Source of the DNA: Varibaculum cambriense
GTDB taxonomy: Bacteria; Actinomycetota; Actinomycetes; Actinomycetales; Actinomycetaceae
Length of the DNA: 64,000 bases
Assembly (NCBI RefSeq): GCF_002848005.1
Contig: NZ_PKHX01000010.1
Coordinates: 11,294 to 75,293 of the forward strand
Direction of reading: 5' to 3'
Positions 26,680-36,183 of the stretch are shown piece by piece. Position 1 is the stretch's first letter. Every line of letters begins with the position of its first letter. The notes beneath the pieces were generated by a model. That model was not told where the DNA came from and ran no database searches. It saw nothing but the letters and a program-made list of their open reading frames with translations. The position numbers were made by a program, and so were the translations under genes.

Positions 26680-28314
26680 TTAGAAAATCACCCGCAATAC
26701 GCTCACCGTAATCGCGGAAATAACCGCCGCGGCCGGCAAGGTAATCACCCAGGCCAGCGCAATCGGTTTCATTAATGACCAGTTGGCGGCTTTATTAACG
26801 ATCCCGATCCCGAGCACCGCACCAATCAAAATGTGGGTGGAGGAAACCGGCAGCCCCAGCAGCGAGGAACCCATAACTACCGCCGCAGCCGAAAGCTCTG
26901 CCGCGAATCCCGAGGCCGGGTGCATTTCGGTAAGTCCAGATCCTACGGTTTTAATAACGTAGCGGCCAATGAACCACAGCCCCGCAATCAGGGCGATCCC
27001 CAAGGTGAGCATGACTGCCCCCGGGACAGTGCTTTCTGTGGAAATACCGCCGGTACGCAAGGCGTCTAGCACCGCAATGAAGGGGCCAATAGCGTTGGCG
27101 ATATCGTTCGACCCATGCGAGAAAGCGAATGCGGAAGCGGTAAAGACCTGCATCCACGAGAACAACAGGAAGGTTGAGCGGGAAAGATCGCGCCGCTTGA
27201 GGGAACGCGCAAAAATAAAGACTGCCATCCACACTGCTGCCGCCAACATCGTCAGGATTAGCAGGTTACCCAGCATAGATAAGTTGATATCTAGGTTATC
27301 TAGGCCTTTGAACAACATTAGGGAGCCGATGATGACCGCTCCAAATGCCGCCAACAATGGCACCCAAGTATCTAGAGCTTTGTGGGCGTTTACATCATCT
27401 TTTTCTCGGTTGATACGTTCTAGCTCTTTGAAGTAGTCAGATTCCAGGTCAGAGGGATCGTAGTCCCCCATATTCATGGTGGTAGCATCCCGTACCATCG
27501 CGTTGGTGTAGGAAACCTGCTGGATTTCATTGAGCCGTTCGAACCAGGCCTTGTGGCGAGTACGCAGATCCGCACGTTCCTGTTTAATTTCACGTAGACG
27601 CTGGTCAGCACGTTCGTTGTAAACCAGGATCGAGGATTTAATCGATTTGAATAAGATATAGGCCACTACCCCGCCCAATACCGGGGACAGTACCCAGGAG
27701 ATCGCAATTTTCCCGATGCCTCCCCATTGCACCATGCTCCAACCCCCGGTGTGGGTGGTAAAGCCTACGGTCAGAGCAGCACCGACGATGCCACCTACGA
27801 TCGAGTGGGTGGTTGATACCGGCCACCCCATGCGGGTCGCTACCAGCAGCCATACTGCTGCCCCTAACAGGGAAGATGTCATGATTAGCGCAAAGTCTAT
27901 AGCTTGCAGATTCGAGATGGCCGATAGGTCTACGATTCCCGAACGCACCGTATCGGTTACTTCTCCTCCGGCGATTACTGCCCCGGATACCTCAAAAATC
28001 GCGGCCACTACTAGGGCTTGTTTCATTGAGAGGGTACCCGCACCAACGGAGGTTCCAAAGGAGTTCGCTACATCGTTACCACCAATGTTAAAGGCCATGA
28101 ATACGGCGAAGGCGATAGTTATTACCAGCAGTAACGCTTGATCAGTTTCTCCTACATAATCAAAAGCCCAAAAAATGAACCAGATGGCACTTCCCAAGAG
28201 CAGACCACCGAAAGCCAAATGCCAGTACACATCTTTTTTCGCCAGTTTTTGGAAAAAAGTCAGTTGTCCCAAAGGTGCTTCCACCTCTGTAGGGGGCATA
28301 TCAGTTTTAGTCAC
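26680..28314 (-). CDS. Inorganic phosphate transporter, Pit family
   Basis: Proton- or metal-phosphate symporter in the cytoplasmic membrane. Both Pit signature halves are present: [18 protein letters not shown] near the N-terminus and [14 protein letters not shown] in the C-terminal half. They are separated by a long charged cytosolic loop (about 225-310), and there are about ten to eleven helices. I favour the GTG at 28314, which has GGAGGG 10 nt upstream (544 residues); the frame is open to another GTG at 28353 (557 residues). Confidence 0.92.
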   Translation of the reverse strand: MTKTDMPPTEVEAPLGQLTFFQKLAKKDVYWHLAFGGLLLGSAIWFIFWAFDYVGETDQALLLVITIAFAVFMAFNIGGNDVANSFGTSVGAGTLSMKQALVVAAIFEVSGAVIAGGEVTDTVRSGIVDLSAISNLQAIDFALIMTSSLLGAAVWLLVATRMGWPVSTTHSIVGGIVGAALTVGFTTHTGGWSMVQWGGIGKIAISWVLSPVLGGVVAYILFKSIKSSILVYNERADQRLREIKQERADLRTRHKAWFERLNEIQQVSYTNAMVRDATTMNMGDYDPSDLESDYFKELERINREKDDVNAHKALDTWVPLLAAFGAVIIGSLMLFKGLDNLDINLSMLGNLLILTMLAAAVWMAVFIFARSLKRRDLSRSTFLLFSWMQVFTASAFAFSHGSNDIANAIGPFIAVLDALRTGGISTESTVPGAVMLTLGIALIAGLWFIGRYVIKTVGSGLTEMHPASGFAAELSAAAVVMGSSLLGLPVSSTHILIGAVLGIGIVNKAANWSLMKPIALAWVITLPAAAVISAITVSVLRVIF

Positions 28315-28425
28315 GGGATTAACTCCCTCCAGATGAGAAATTTTAACTTTCACCTGGAAGCTAACAATCTAAAGTTACCTGTGGGTTAACAACGCGGAAC
28401 CGGCAGGAAAACTATCGAGAGGAAC

Positions 28426-28460
28426 AAAAACCCCAGAAATTTCGATATACCTGGGTTTTC
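28426..28460 (-). terminator. Terminator of the MFS gene
   Basis: A stem of AAAACCC(C)AG with CTGGGTTTT around a 14-nt loop, giving a T-run on the minus-strand transcript, 49 bp after the MFS stop. Confidence 0.65.
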
Positions 28461-28508
28461 TCTAATTTTTACGCTGGTAACACCGGGGTATGTGCCTGGA
28501 AGACTGCC

Positions 28509-29843
28509 TTAGGTTCCGGTGTCGCGTGACTGGTTATCCATAATCCGTTGACGCTCCGCGCGTTCTTTCCGACGCCGCATCGCTCGTTCGCGCGGCCCTT
28601 CGATGCTGACAAAGGGGCGGGAGGCGCGCAGGGTAACGTCTACTTTCCAATGCCGCCACAGCCAAATGCCTACTATCAGCGCAACCAGCAAGGACGCGAT
28701 GGCGCCCACCCCTAGCGACCACCGAGGGCCCCAATGTTCCGCTACCCAACCGATTATTGGTGCCCCAATCGGGGTGGTTCCCAGGAAGAAGAGGAAATAA
28801 ATGGACAGTACCCGCCCTCTGATTTCTTCCTCGGTAGAAACTTGGATAGTGGCGTTAGCGCTGGTAAGCAGATTCAACATTACGAATCCGGTGGGGATCA
28901 GCAACAGGGCGAAGATTTCGTAGGTGGGAGCTAGCGCCAGTGCGCCCTCTAAAATTCCAAATAGGACGGCTGATACCACTACGGTAAAAACTCGGGGCTG
29001 ACGCCGCCGGGCAGCTTGTAAGGCTCCCGCCAGGGCGCCGATCGCCATAATCGAGCCCAATAAGCCATATTCACCTGCACCTTTACCGAATACTCGGGTG
29101 GCCATGACTGCTTGGGTTAGCTGGAAATTTAAACCCAGCGCCCCCACTACCGTGAGGATGGCGATAATCGCTTTAATATCGGTGCGGTTTTGCACATAAC
29201 GCAGGCCTTCGCGCATCATCCCCTTGGTGCGGGAAGTCTTTTCCGGGCGATAAAGCCGGGCAGGATCCATTAGCGACAAGCCGAGAACCGGAACGATAAA
29301 GAGGACGAAGTTGGCGATAAAAACCCAGCCCGGACCGATGCCAGCGATCATGAACCCGGCGAGACCTGGTCCGATCAAGCGCGCCGAGTTAAATGCAGTC
29401 GAGTTTAGCCCCACCGCATTTGGGAGGTCTTCTTTAGTTACCAGTTCCGAGACGAAAGCTTGCCGGGTCGGGGAGGTTAGACAATCGGCAACCCCAGTTA
29501 TCAGGGCGATTATATAAATATGCCAGAGGGCGGCGACTCCCGTGAGCAGCAAAATTCCAGTTAGGAGCCCGCAGAGGGCAACTATGCATTGGCAGATCTG
29601 AATGATGCGGCGCCGATTGAAGCGGTCAGCCACCATTCCTGCCGGTATCGACAGCAATAACTGCGGCAAGAATTGCAGCGCAGTGACTACCCCGACTGCA
29701 AATCCGGACTGGTCGGTGAGTACCATCAGCACTACCCAGTCTTGGGCTACTCGCTGCATCCAGGTGGCAGTGGAAGCAAAAATATTAGACACCCACCACA
29801 GCCGATAGTTGTGGTATTTGAAGGAGGTAAATGTGCGCGACAA
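28509..29843 (-). CDS. MFS exporter (MFS_3/EntS-like)
   Basis: A 444-residue major-facilitator protein with twelve predicted helices. The N-terminus SFKYHNYRLWWVSNIFASTATWMQ and loop ADRFNRRRII are typical of the MFS_3 group that includes enterobactin exporters and macrolide-efflux relatives. The substrate cannot be told from sequence. It begins at TTG 29843, chosen because AGGAGG lies 5 nt upstream. A basic C-terminal tail (RERAMRRRKERAERQR) faces the cytosol. Confidence 0.88.
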   Translation of the reverse strand: MSRTFTSFKYHNYRLWWVSNIFASTATWMQRVAQDWVVLMVLTDQSGFAVGVVTALQFLPQLLLSIPAGMVADRFNRRRIIQICQCIVALCGLLTGILLLTGVAALWHIYIIALITGVADCLTSPTRQAFVSELVTKEDLPNAVGLNSTAFNSARLIGPGLAGFMIAGIGPGWVFIANFVLFIVPVLGLSLMDPARLYRPEKTSRTKGMMREGLRYVQNRTDIKAIIAILTVVGALGLNFQLTQAVMATRVFGKGAGEYGLLGSIMAIGALAGALQAARRRQPRVFTVVVSAVLFGILEGALALAPTYEIFALLLIPTGFVMLNLLTSANATIQVSTEEEIRGRVLSIYFLFFLGTTPIGAPIIGWVAEHWGPRWSLGVGAIASLLVALIVGIWLWRHWKVDVTLRASRPFVSIEGPRERAMRRRKERAERQRIMDNQSRDTGT

Positions 29844-30007
29844 ATCTACCTCCTCAAACCTTGCAATCTAAATCCCTGCTTATTTACCCTAGTCCTCTTG
29901 GAATACTGCCCGCAGCTTTCCACGCTTTAAGCGTAGTTACGGCGGCAAGTACAGCTTTCAAGGCGAGTTTTAGGGAGCTAAACTCGCTACTTTACCCGGC
30001 TGCGTCC

Positions 30008-30340
30008 TCATGCCAGTAACGTCCCTAATGCCCAATAGGTGGCGACACCTGCCACGATAGATGCCATTGCATTTGCCCATTTGAAGTGGATAGCGGCGGT
30101 AACTAGGATTCCGCCAGCCGCCGGCACCCAGGAGGAGGGCGAGTGAAAATCCGTGTCCATCAGGGCAAAGACCACCAGGATCACCATAACTCCCAGCGGC
30201 ATACTGGTAGCTATTAGGCGCACCAGCGGCGATTCTTCTTTCCCGCGCAGCGCCACAAAGGGGAAAGCCCGCAAAGCGTAGGTAACTGCCCAGATCACGG
30301 CGATAGCGCCGAGGGCGTAAGGGTAGGTTGCAGAGTTCAT
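30008..30340 (-). CDS. azlD: AzlD-family branched-chain amino-acid export subunit
   Basis: A 110-residue protein with three to four helices, the small partner of AzlC in branched-chain amino-acid efflux (BrnE-type). ATG 30340 overlaps the azlC stop codon (ATGA), the normal coupling for this pair. The extra codons further upstream lie inside azlC and are not used. Family landmarks include RAFPFVALRGKEESPLVRL. Confidence 0.87.
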   Translation of the reverse strand: MNSATYPYALGAIAVIWAVTYALRAFPFVALRGKEESPLVRLIATSMPLGVMVILVVFALMDTDFHSPSSWVPAAGGILVTAAIHFKWANAMASIVAGVATYWALGTLLA

Positions 30341-31125
30341 TCTATTCCCCCCTCTTTCCCGGAAGGTTTCCGGCGCATTACCCAGGCGCAATGCAGTAAA
30401 ACTACCAGGGTGAACAGCGAAAGCGCGGTGATGAGCATATATTTTCCGCACCAGATGGCGCCGATTAAACCGCAGGCCAGCGCGGCTAACCCCAGCAGCG
30501 GATAGTCGCTTTCCCGGTAGGCATCTATTGCCAGGGTGACGAATAGGGCGGGCAGGGCAAACCCTAGGAAATCGGTGTTGAAAGGTAGGGCTTTACCTAC
30601 GAAGGCACCCACGATCACCCCGCCCACCCAGTACAGGTGACAGAGAAGATTGATTGAGAGGACAACCGGACCGGTTAGGCGTTTATCTCCCAGATGGGAG
30701 GCGGTAAGCGCGTAGGCTTCGTCCGTGAGGGAGTGGATAGCGTATAAGCGGGCGGGAGCTGATTTTATTTTGCGCAGCGGGAAACTTAGTCCGTAAAACA
30801 CATGCCGAAAATTGACGAACAGGGTGGTGAGGGCGATTTGGAAGAAATCAATCCCCCCGAGGATGAGGGAGACCGCGGTGAACTCCATCGAGCCGGCATA
30901 AATAATGGCAGCGGATAGGATTGTCAGCCATATAGGGAACCCTTGGGTAACCGCGAATGCCCCGAAAGCGATTCCCAGCGGCAGGTAACCCATGCCCACG
31001 GGACCGGTTAGCCGCGCGGCTCGTTTTAGCGCTGATAGCGGTGAGGGCGCGGATGTCGACGCTTCCCATTGCGGTTGCAGATCGTGAGGTTGGCGGTCAC
31101 TGTGCATGTGCATCATGTTAGGCAT
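30337..31125 (-). CDS. azlC: AzlC-family branched-chain amino-acid exporter
   Basis: The large subunit of the AzlCD (BrnFE) exporter, about 262 residues from ATG 31125. The open frame extends to a TTG at 31188 and the true start is uncertain, with several ATGs within ten codons. Landmarks: GPVGMGYLPLGIAFGAFAV, IIYAGSMEFTAVSLILGG, and FVNFRHVFYGLSFP near the middle. About seven helices. No Lrp-type regulator adjoins it here. Confidence 0.9.
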   Translation of the reverse strand: MPNMMHMHSDRQPHDLQPQWEASTSAPSPLSALKRAARLTGPVGMGYLPLGIAFGAFAVTQGFPIWLTILSAAIIYAGSMEFTAVSLILGGIDFFQIALTTLFVNFRHVFYGLSFPLRKIKSAPARLYAIHSLTDEAYALTASHLGDKRLTGPVVLSINLLCHLYWVGGVIVGAFVGKALPFNTDFLGFALPALFVTLAIDAYRESDYPLLGLAALACGLIGAIWCGKYMLITALSLFTLVVLLHCAWVMRRKPSGKEGGIE

Positions 31126-31333
31126 TTCTGCTTTTTGTCTACCGGGGATCTTAAACCCTGGAAAAGAGACTACCGTAAGTAGCGGCAATCAAAATAATGG
31201 TTTTGCCAGTTAGCGCCGCATTGTTTTAAAGCTATCAACAGTTGCGAGGTGGAGGAACTAGTGACCGGATGCACGCGAACAGTTTTTGCCGCTAACCTTG
31301 CTGTCCGTTAAACTATGGGGGTGCTTTGACATT

Positions 31334-31421
31334 GGAGATGTCGCATAGTGGCCTAGTGCGCTCCCCTGCTAAGGGAGTTGGGGTGGATAGCCCCTCGAGG
31401 GTTCGAATCCCTCCATCTCCG
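31334..31421 (+). tRNA. tRNA-Ser (anticodon GCT)
   Basis: An 88-nt class II tRNA: acceptor GGAGATG/CATCTCC with discriminator G, anticodon stem CTCCC/GGGAG around CTGCTAA, a long variable arm, and GGTTCGAATCC in the T-arm. CCA is not encoded. Its 3' end faces the accessory island. Confidence 0.96.
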
Positions 31422-31575
31422 CTGGTAGATACGATTTAGCCTTGTCGTGCTTGCTCGGCTAATAACGATTGTCTAAGAAAGTTTCCCGGGATAAAAACTC
31501 TTTTTAATCACTTGCGAGCGGGTAACGCTTACTCTTTAGGTAGAAGGGCACGCCTTTTAAAAAACGTTCTCCAAA

Positions 31576-31845
31576 TTAAGCGACCTGCAAGGATTTGAAT
31601 TTTTTGTACGCCCCCGCTCTAGTCATTCCTAGATAGTCACCTATCATTTCCCAAGTTGCCCCCTCTGCCCTAGCGGTGCTTACTGCTTGGGCAATAGCGG
31701 CTTTGGCGCGTTCTTCTGCCTGGATTGCTGCTGCCAGTTGTGCAAGTCCTTTACCGCGATAGACGGAAGCTACCGGGTCGGGTCCTGCCCCATTGTTAGC
31801 GTTCTCAATCTCATCAAGCATCTCTTCGATAGTCCGCTTACTCAC
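31576..31845 (-). CDS. Antitoxin-like HTH protein, pair 1
   Basis: An 89-residue protein with an acidic, Ala-rich helical N-terminal part and a C-terminal helix-turn-helix reading WEMIGDYLGMTRAGAYKKF. The same ending (WQAIGEIIGMTRQGAMKKF) occurs in the protein at 35950. Its start overlaps the upstream toxin-like gene by 4 bp. The small size, coupled pairing and DNA-binding end suggest an antitoxin or autoregulator; this is inference. Confidence 0.7.
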   Translation of the reverse strand: MSKRTIEEMLDEIENANNGAGPDPVASVYRGKGLAQLAAAIQAEERAKAAIAQAVSTARAEGATWEMIGDYLGMTRAGAYKKFKSLQVA

Positions 31846-32054
31846 CGCTTCCTCCTTAAGTATTTCGGTCTTGCTTTCATCGCATGGAAGATAACTCGGT
31901 TCCGGATTCCTAGTTCCAGAAGCGTGCCATCTGTGCCAGCTCCTACCACTATGCGGTATCCATCCATAGGGAAGACATCTATAGGGTTATTTACTGCGTG
32001 GAGTATGTCTATAGTTCCGACGCCATGTTTATAGGCGCTTTCTTTGATCTCCAC
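31842..32054 (-). CDS. Toxin-like small basic protein, pair 1
   Basis: About 70 residues from GTG 32054, chosen because a TTGACA/TACTAT promoter lies directly before it, within what would otherwise be coding sequence up to 32105. Core: IKESAYKHGV, then PMDGYRIVVGAGTDGTLLELGI and FHAMKARPKYLRRKR. The same pattern (SARKHG...LIGP...GELLEIGV...FHAMKARLKFL) appears in the protein at 36180. It resembles small BrnT-like toxins of actinobacteria in size and the His-Ala-Met-Lys-Ala-Arg ending; activity is not demonstrated. Confidence 0.65.
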   Translation of the reverse strand: MEIKESAYKHGVGTIDILHAVNNPIDVFPMDGYRIVVGAGTDGTLLELGIRNRVIFHAMKARPKYLRRKR

Positions 32055-32064
32055 CCTGTTAACT

Positions 32065-32092
32065 ATAGTAAACAAACCCCTCACTATGTCAA
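32065..32092 (-). promoter_or_regulatory. Promoter of pair 1, likely leaderless
   Basis: On the minus strand, TTGACA (32092-32087), a 16-bp spacer, then TACTAT (32070-32065). The GTG start at 32054 lies 10 nt beyond, about at the expected transcription start. An ACTATAGT palindrome overlaps the -10. Confidence 0.6.
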
Positions 32093-32182
32093 CCAATGGA
32101 AACAAAAATTCTAGTGTTTATCCGATTCCTCTTTTTTCATCCCTCAATTTTGACCGCCGCTTTGCTGGTCGGGTAGTTAGAT

Positions 32183-32223
32183 AAAAGTTGTCCCCGGGCT
32201 TTCTAAGCCCGGGGACAACTTTT
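32183..32223 (-). terminator. Rho-independent terminator of the surface-protein gene
   Basis: A 19-bp perfect stem (AAAAGTTGTCCCCGGGCTT with its complement) and a 3-nt loop, ending in a T-run on the minus strand, 24 bp after the stop codon. Confidence 0.9.
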
Positions 32224-32247
32224 AATTACTTAGGGAGGTTTGACTTC

Positions 32248-35200
32248 CTAGACCTCCTGGGATCGGCGGCGACTGGCGGCTACCAATCCCACTCCGGTGA
32301 TGACCGCTAGCGAGTTCAATGCCAACAGGGAAGTCACAGATACCCCGGTTACTGGCATTTGCTCTCCGGCCGCCGGTTTCCCGGTATTGGCACCTTTAAC
32401 TACCACAGTTCTGACTACTTTCTTGCCGCTAGGTTTCTCGCCCACTTGGAATTGGAAGCTAGCGCTCTCGCCCCATTCGTTGGTGGCGGTAATGGTGTGG
32501 GCGCCTAACTCCTTCGGTACTTGCACGGATACATAGAATTCGCCGTTGCCTACCGCTGGATGTACTCCCAGGTCGACGATGGTCGAATGCATGATTACCC
32601 GGTTCTTACTCCCAGGACTAAATCCCGTGAAATGCACCTGTAATGTGTCCCCAGGAGCAAAAGAGCGCACCCGGTTTGTGGAAGCGGCAGCTTGCACCTG
32701 ATGGTAGCGGCTGTATTCTGCCTGGGCGGCAGCCAGCTTAGCTTGGGCTTGCTGATTAGCCTCGGTGGCCTCCTTCTGGAGGACCTTCGCGGCTTCGGCC
32801 TTCCTCGCTAGATCTTTTGCCGCCTCCTGCGCCTCTTTGGCAGCGGTATCCGCACCCTGATAAGTCTTAAAGAGGGCGGGTAATCCTAGATTGTTGAGGT
32901 CGCTATCGGTAGCGTCCAGGCCATTCTCCAAGGCGTTCTGCCCCTTTATAGCCTTCAGTTTCTCCGCCAACGCCTGCTTAGCTTTCTGCTCATTTTGGAG
33001 TTCGGCGGCAACTTTGGTTACTACTTCCAGGTCTTTATTCGCTTTGTCAGCGGCAGCCTTAGCCTGCTGTAGGTCTTGCGCTACCTTCTCTACCTGAGCT
33101 GCTGCCTGGTCGTGGGCTATCTGCTGCTCCGCTAGCGGGTTTAGCTGCTTTTGCGCGTTAGCACGTTCATTTTCAGCTTTGCTGGCTGCCTCCACAGCTT
33201 GCTGGTTGTCGGCGGTTGCCTCCTCCAGATCGTTGTCTGCTGCGGTTTTAGCTTGCGCCGCTAGCTGCTGCGCCTGGGTCGCTTTTTGCAGCTGGGCGGC
33301 AGCTGCTTGGGCTTGGGTTTTTGCCTTGGCAAGCGCTGCCGTAGCCTCCGACAACTCTTGCTGCGCGGTTCCTAACGCCGTGCCTTTAGTCAGTTCCTCG
33401 AGCTCTTTTTCTTTCTCTGCTTGCGCTGCCTCTTTGTCTTTAACGTCCTGCTGTGCTGCTTCTAGGGCTTGCTGCGCGGTAGTTACGCCGGCTTTAGCAT
33501 CCTTGAGGGTACCTTCTGCAGCAGTAACCGCAGCTGCAGCTGCCTGCACTGCCTGTTCTTTTTCTGCGACCACGCCTTCGGCAGCCTTCTTATCGTTCTC
33601 CGCCGCCGTAACCTTTTGCTTTTCACTTTCTACTGCCGCAGCCGTCTTGGATTCTACATCTTGGGCAGCTTTCCAGGCATTATCCTTTTCCTGGGCTGTG
33701 GCTTTGGCGGATTCTACGGCTGCTTTAGCTGTGGCTATATTGTCATCGGCAGTCTTTGCCGCTGCTTGTAGCTCTGCCAGCTTCGCTTTCGCCTCCGCTA
33801 GCTTCTTCTTAGCGCCCTCCGGAGTAACCGAGTTGTAGTACTCCATAAACCGTTTTTCGTATTCATCAACGGTATAGGTTTTTTCTCCCGTCTCAACCCC
33901 GTCGCAGACTTCACCCCAAACAGCTCCGTACTTAATCCCTGGACCGGAAGCGCCAGCAAAACCTGTTGCAGTAGAGTGCCCCACGACATTTAAATAGTGT
34001 CCAATGTCTGGATATATATCAGGGTATTTCATCATAATATTGTAGGAAGACATAGTCGCAATATCGGGATGTTGTTTCACAGCTTTTTCGTAGTCGGATT
34101 TTTCTTCATACCAACTCAAAACAGGATCATCTGCACCCCACGCTAGGTTTTCTGCCACCCCAAAGGCGCTCGAGTGCCCTATATGGTATCTGGACCAGTT
34201 GGCTTGCGCCTGAGCGATCGCCATTAGGCGGTCAGTAATCACGTAATCGTCAAGTTTTTCACCATTGCGTCCACCCTTGGCACGATACTGATTAACTACT
34301 CGTACCCAGGCGATAGCTTCTTTCATATTGTTCAAGTTGGTGGTGTCATCGTCGGCTCCCGGCTTCAATGTACCGTTAACCAGGGTGCCATCGGCCTTTG
34401 TTTTCGTGGATTTATCGTTCAGAATTTCCAGAGCATCCGTTGCTCCTACACTTTCGAAGAACCCGAAGCTGCCTTTTTTGAAATTAGTATTAGCTTCCGC
34501 GACCGCTTTTTCAGCATTTTCTACTTCGGTTTCTGCAGCTTTTACCGCGTCATCGGCTTTCTGCTTGTTTTCCCGTGCCTTTGCCAGATTCTCTTCTGCC
34601 TTCTGTCGCGCGGCTTTAGCCTCATCGGCTTTCTGCTTGGCAGTTGCGGTATCACCTCGACGGGCAGCTAAGGCAGCCTCAGCCTTAGCCAGCTCACCCT
34701 GAGCAGCTTTAACCTGGTTTGCGGCCGTCTGCACAGCTTGTTCTGCTGCGGCCTTATTACTCTTCGCTTGCTCTACCGCATGTCGTTTTGCTTGCAGCTC
34801 ATTTTGTGCCGCGGTGACTACATTCTGAGCATTATCTAGCTCGGTTTTCCGTTGCGCAGCAGCGTCTTTAGCCACCTGTACCTGGGCTTTCGCTGCTTTT
34901 ACGGCCGCCTGACCGTCCTTTAATGCCTGATCGGCGTTCTCACTAAGCTGCTTGACCTTGGCTTCCAGCTCATTTACCTTTTGCTGCTTGGCATTGACAT
35001 CGGCTTCTGCCGTTTGCCTCGCAGTTTCAGCTTTCGCTTTCTCCTCTTGAGCTTTCTTCAACTGCGTTTGCGCAATGTTCGCCTTCTCTTGCGCCTCTGC
35101 TAGCTCTTTCTGTACCTCTTCCTGCTTAGCTACTGCAGCCTGCTTATCTTTCTCGGCTTTCACCACCTTATCTTTGGCGGCTTGCAGCTGCTCGGCATCA

Positions 35201-35712
35201 GGGGCGCGATTATCCTCAACCGCTTTATCGGCAGCGGCTTTAGCTTGCTCAGCTTGAGCCAAGGCTTCTCCCGCGGCCTTCGCGGCATCCTCGGCAGCGG
35301 TTTTGTTCTGATTAGCTTTTTCTAGCTGGTTAGCTGCGTCAAGTGCCGCCTTTTTGCTCTCTTCCTGGGCTGTAGCTAGGGCATCGAGGGCGTCTTGCTT
35401 CGCCTTTTCACTGGCCGCAGACTTTTCGCCGGATTCTTTCGCGGCCTTGTCTGCTGCTTGCGCGGCATCCTGAGCATTACTATCGGCCTCCGCCGCTTTC
35501 GCGGCGCTCTCCTGTGCCGCTTTCTTCGCTACCTCCAGCTCATTTGCCGTTTTGACTTTCGGATTGGTCTGCTGGTTTTGCTGCTCAGCACCTGCAGGAT
35601 CAGCGGGCGCGGTAGGCTCGGGCGCGGCCTGCGCAATCCCGGTAGCTGGTAGCACCCCCGCTAACGCTAAAGCGAATCCGGTGGCAGTTAGTTTTGTGGC
35701 ATGCTGCTTCAT
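32248..35712 (-). CDS. Coiled-coil, CAP-domain wall-anchored surface protein
   Basis: An 1154-residue protein with a signal peptide (about 1-30, ending QAAPEP), a long Ala/Lys/Glu/Gln coiled coil (about 50-420), a CAP/SCP-like domain (about 430-615; WVRVVNQYRAKGG, WSRYHIGHSSAFGVAENLAWG, GHYLNVVG), a second coiled coil (about 630-1020) and an Ig-like segment (about 1030-1100). The C-terminus has the sortase motif MPVTG, a hydrophobic helix and RRR. The layout recalls Gram-positive surface-exclusion (SEC10/PgrA-like) proteins. AAAGGAG precedes the start. Probably a long fibrous adhesin or mating/phage-exclusion protein; function inferred. Confidence 0.85.
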   Translation of the reverse strand: MKQHATKLTATGFALALAGVLPATGIAQAAPEPTAPADPAGAEQQNQQTNPKVKTANELEVAKKAAQESAAKAAEADSNAQDAAQAADKAAKESGEKSAASEKAKQDALDALATAQEESKKAALDAANQLEKANQNKTAAEDAAKAAGEALAQAEQAKAAADKAVEDNRAPDAEQLQAAKDKVVKAEKDKQAAVAKQEEVQKELAEAQEKANIAQTQLKKAQEEKAKAETARQTAEADVNAKQQKVNELEAKVKQLSENADQALKDGQAAVKAAKAQVQVAKDAAAQRKTELDNAQNVVTAAQNELQAKRHAVEQAKSNKAAAEQAVQTAANQVKAAQGELAKAEAALAARRGDTATAKQKADEAKAARQKAEENLAKARENKQKADDAVKAAETEVENAEKAVAEANTNFKKGSFGFFESVGATDALEILNDKSTKTKADGTLVNGTLKPGADDDTTNLNNMKEAIAWVRVVNQYRAKGGRNGEKLDDYVITDRLMAIAQAQANWSRYHIGHSSAFGVAENLAWGADDPVLSWYEEKSDYEKAVKQHPDIATMSSYNIMMKYPDIYPDIGHYLNVVGHSTATGFAGASGPGIKYGAVWGEVCDGVETGEKTYTVDEYEKRFMEYYNSVTPEGAKKKLAEAKAKLAELQAAAKTADDNIATAKAAVESAKATAQEKDNAWKAAQDVESKTAAAVESEKQKVTAAENDKKAAEGVVAEKEQAVQAAAAAVTAAEGTLKDAKAGVTTAQQALEAAQQDVKDKEAAQAEKEKELEELTKGTALGTAQQELSEATAALAKAKTQAQAAAAQLQKATQAQQLAAQAKTAADNDLEEATADNQQAVEAASKAENERANAQKQLNPLAEQQIAHDQAAAQVEKVAQDLQQAKAAADKANKDLEVVTKVAAELQNEQKAKQALAEKLKAIKGQNALENGLDATDSDLNNLGLPALFKTYQGADTAAKEAQEAAKDLARKAEAAKVLQKEATEANQQAQAKLAAAQAEYSRYHQVQAAASTNRVRSFAPGDTLQVHFTGFSPGSKNRVIMHSTIVDLGVHPAVGNGEFYVSVQVPKELGAHTITATNEWGESASFQFQVGEKPSGKKVVRTVVVKGANTGKPAAGEQMPVTGVSVTSLLALNSLAVITGVGLVAASRRRSQEV

Positions 35713-35949
35713 TGCGTAAAAATCTCCTTTAGGTCACCCCTCAATGACCTATCTCAACCCTCAACTTTGAAATTGGAGCGCCCGCTAACGATGATTAGAA
35801 TCACCAGAACAGACGATGAAAATCCTATCAGGTAGATTAACGTTCCTCAACGGACGTAAGTCGCACGGACGCTAATGGAGAGTTGAACCCGCCCTCCTCT
35901 ACCTCACCCGGTACTCAGCCAGCCCTACGTAATCGGCGCGCTAATCTTC

Positions 35950-36183
35950 TTAGGCAGCGAACTTTTTCATCGCCCCTTGGCGGGTCATACCGATGATCTC
36001 ACCGATTGCCTGCCAGGTTTGACCTTGCTCACGGGCATCTCTAACCGCTTCATCAAGCCGCTTATCTGCCCTAACCGTTTCCACCAACGCCTGATAAACC
36101 TTAATCAAGGCGGGATCAGTAATAGTCATCTTTGGTTCGGGATCCGCTGCGATTTCTGCAAGTAACTCTTCGTCAGTTTTCAT
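35950..36183 (-). CDS. Antitoxin-like HTH protein, pair 2
   Basis: A 77-residue paralogue of the protein at 31576: an acidic N-terminal half (TDEELLAEIAADPEP) and a C-terminal helix-turn-helix (WQAIGEIIGMTRQGAMKKF). ATG 36183 is chosen because it gives the same 4-bp overlap (ATGA) with the preceding toxin-like gene as in pair 1; a GTG at 36192 is possible. Proposed antitoxin or autoregulator. Confidence 0.7.
   Translation of the reverse strand: MKTDEELLAEIAADPEPKMTITDPALIKVYQALVETVRADKRLDEAVRDAREQGQTWQAIGEIIGMTRQGAMKKFAA

Noticed and set aside
33179..33838. Long open frame on the plus strand inside the surface-protein gene
   Set aside because: It is antisense to Ala/Lys-rich coiled-coil codons, and its Ala/Ser/Cys-rich product is the expected by-product of that composition; no ribosome-binding site.
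32248..35712. Apparent repeat array, possible CRISPR
   Set aside because: The repetition comes from degenerate coiled-coil codons, without constant repeats or spacers. No cas genes are present anywhere in the window.
35924..35932. CCCTACGTA, a partial match to the GCGCCCTANNTA element near the surface-protein gene
   Set aside because: It lacks the GCG, is not spaced to any start codon, and is short enough to occur by chance.
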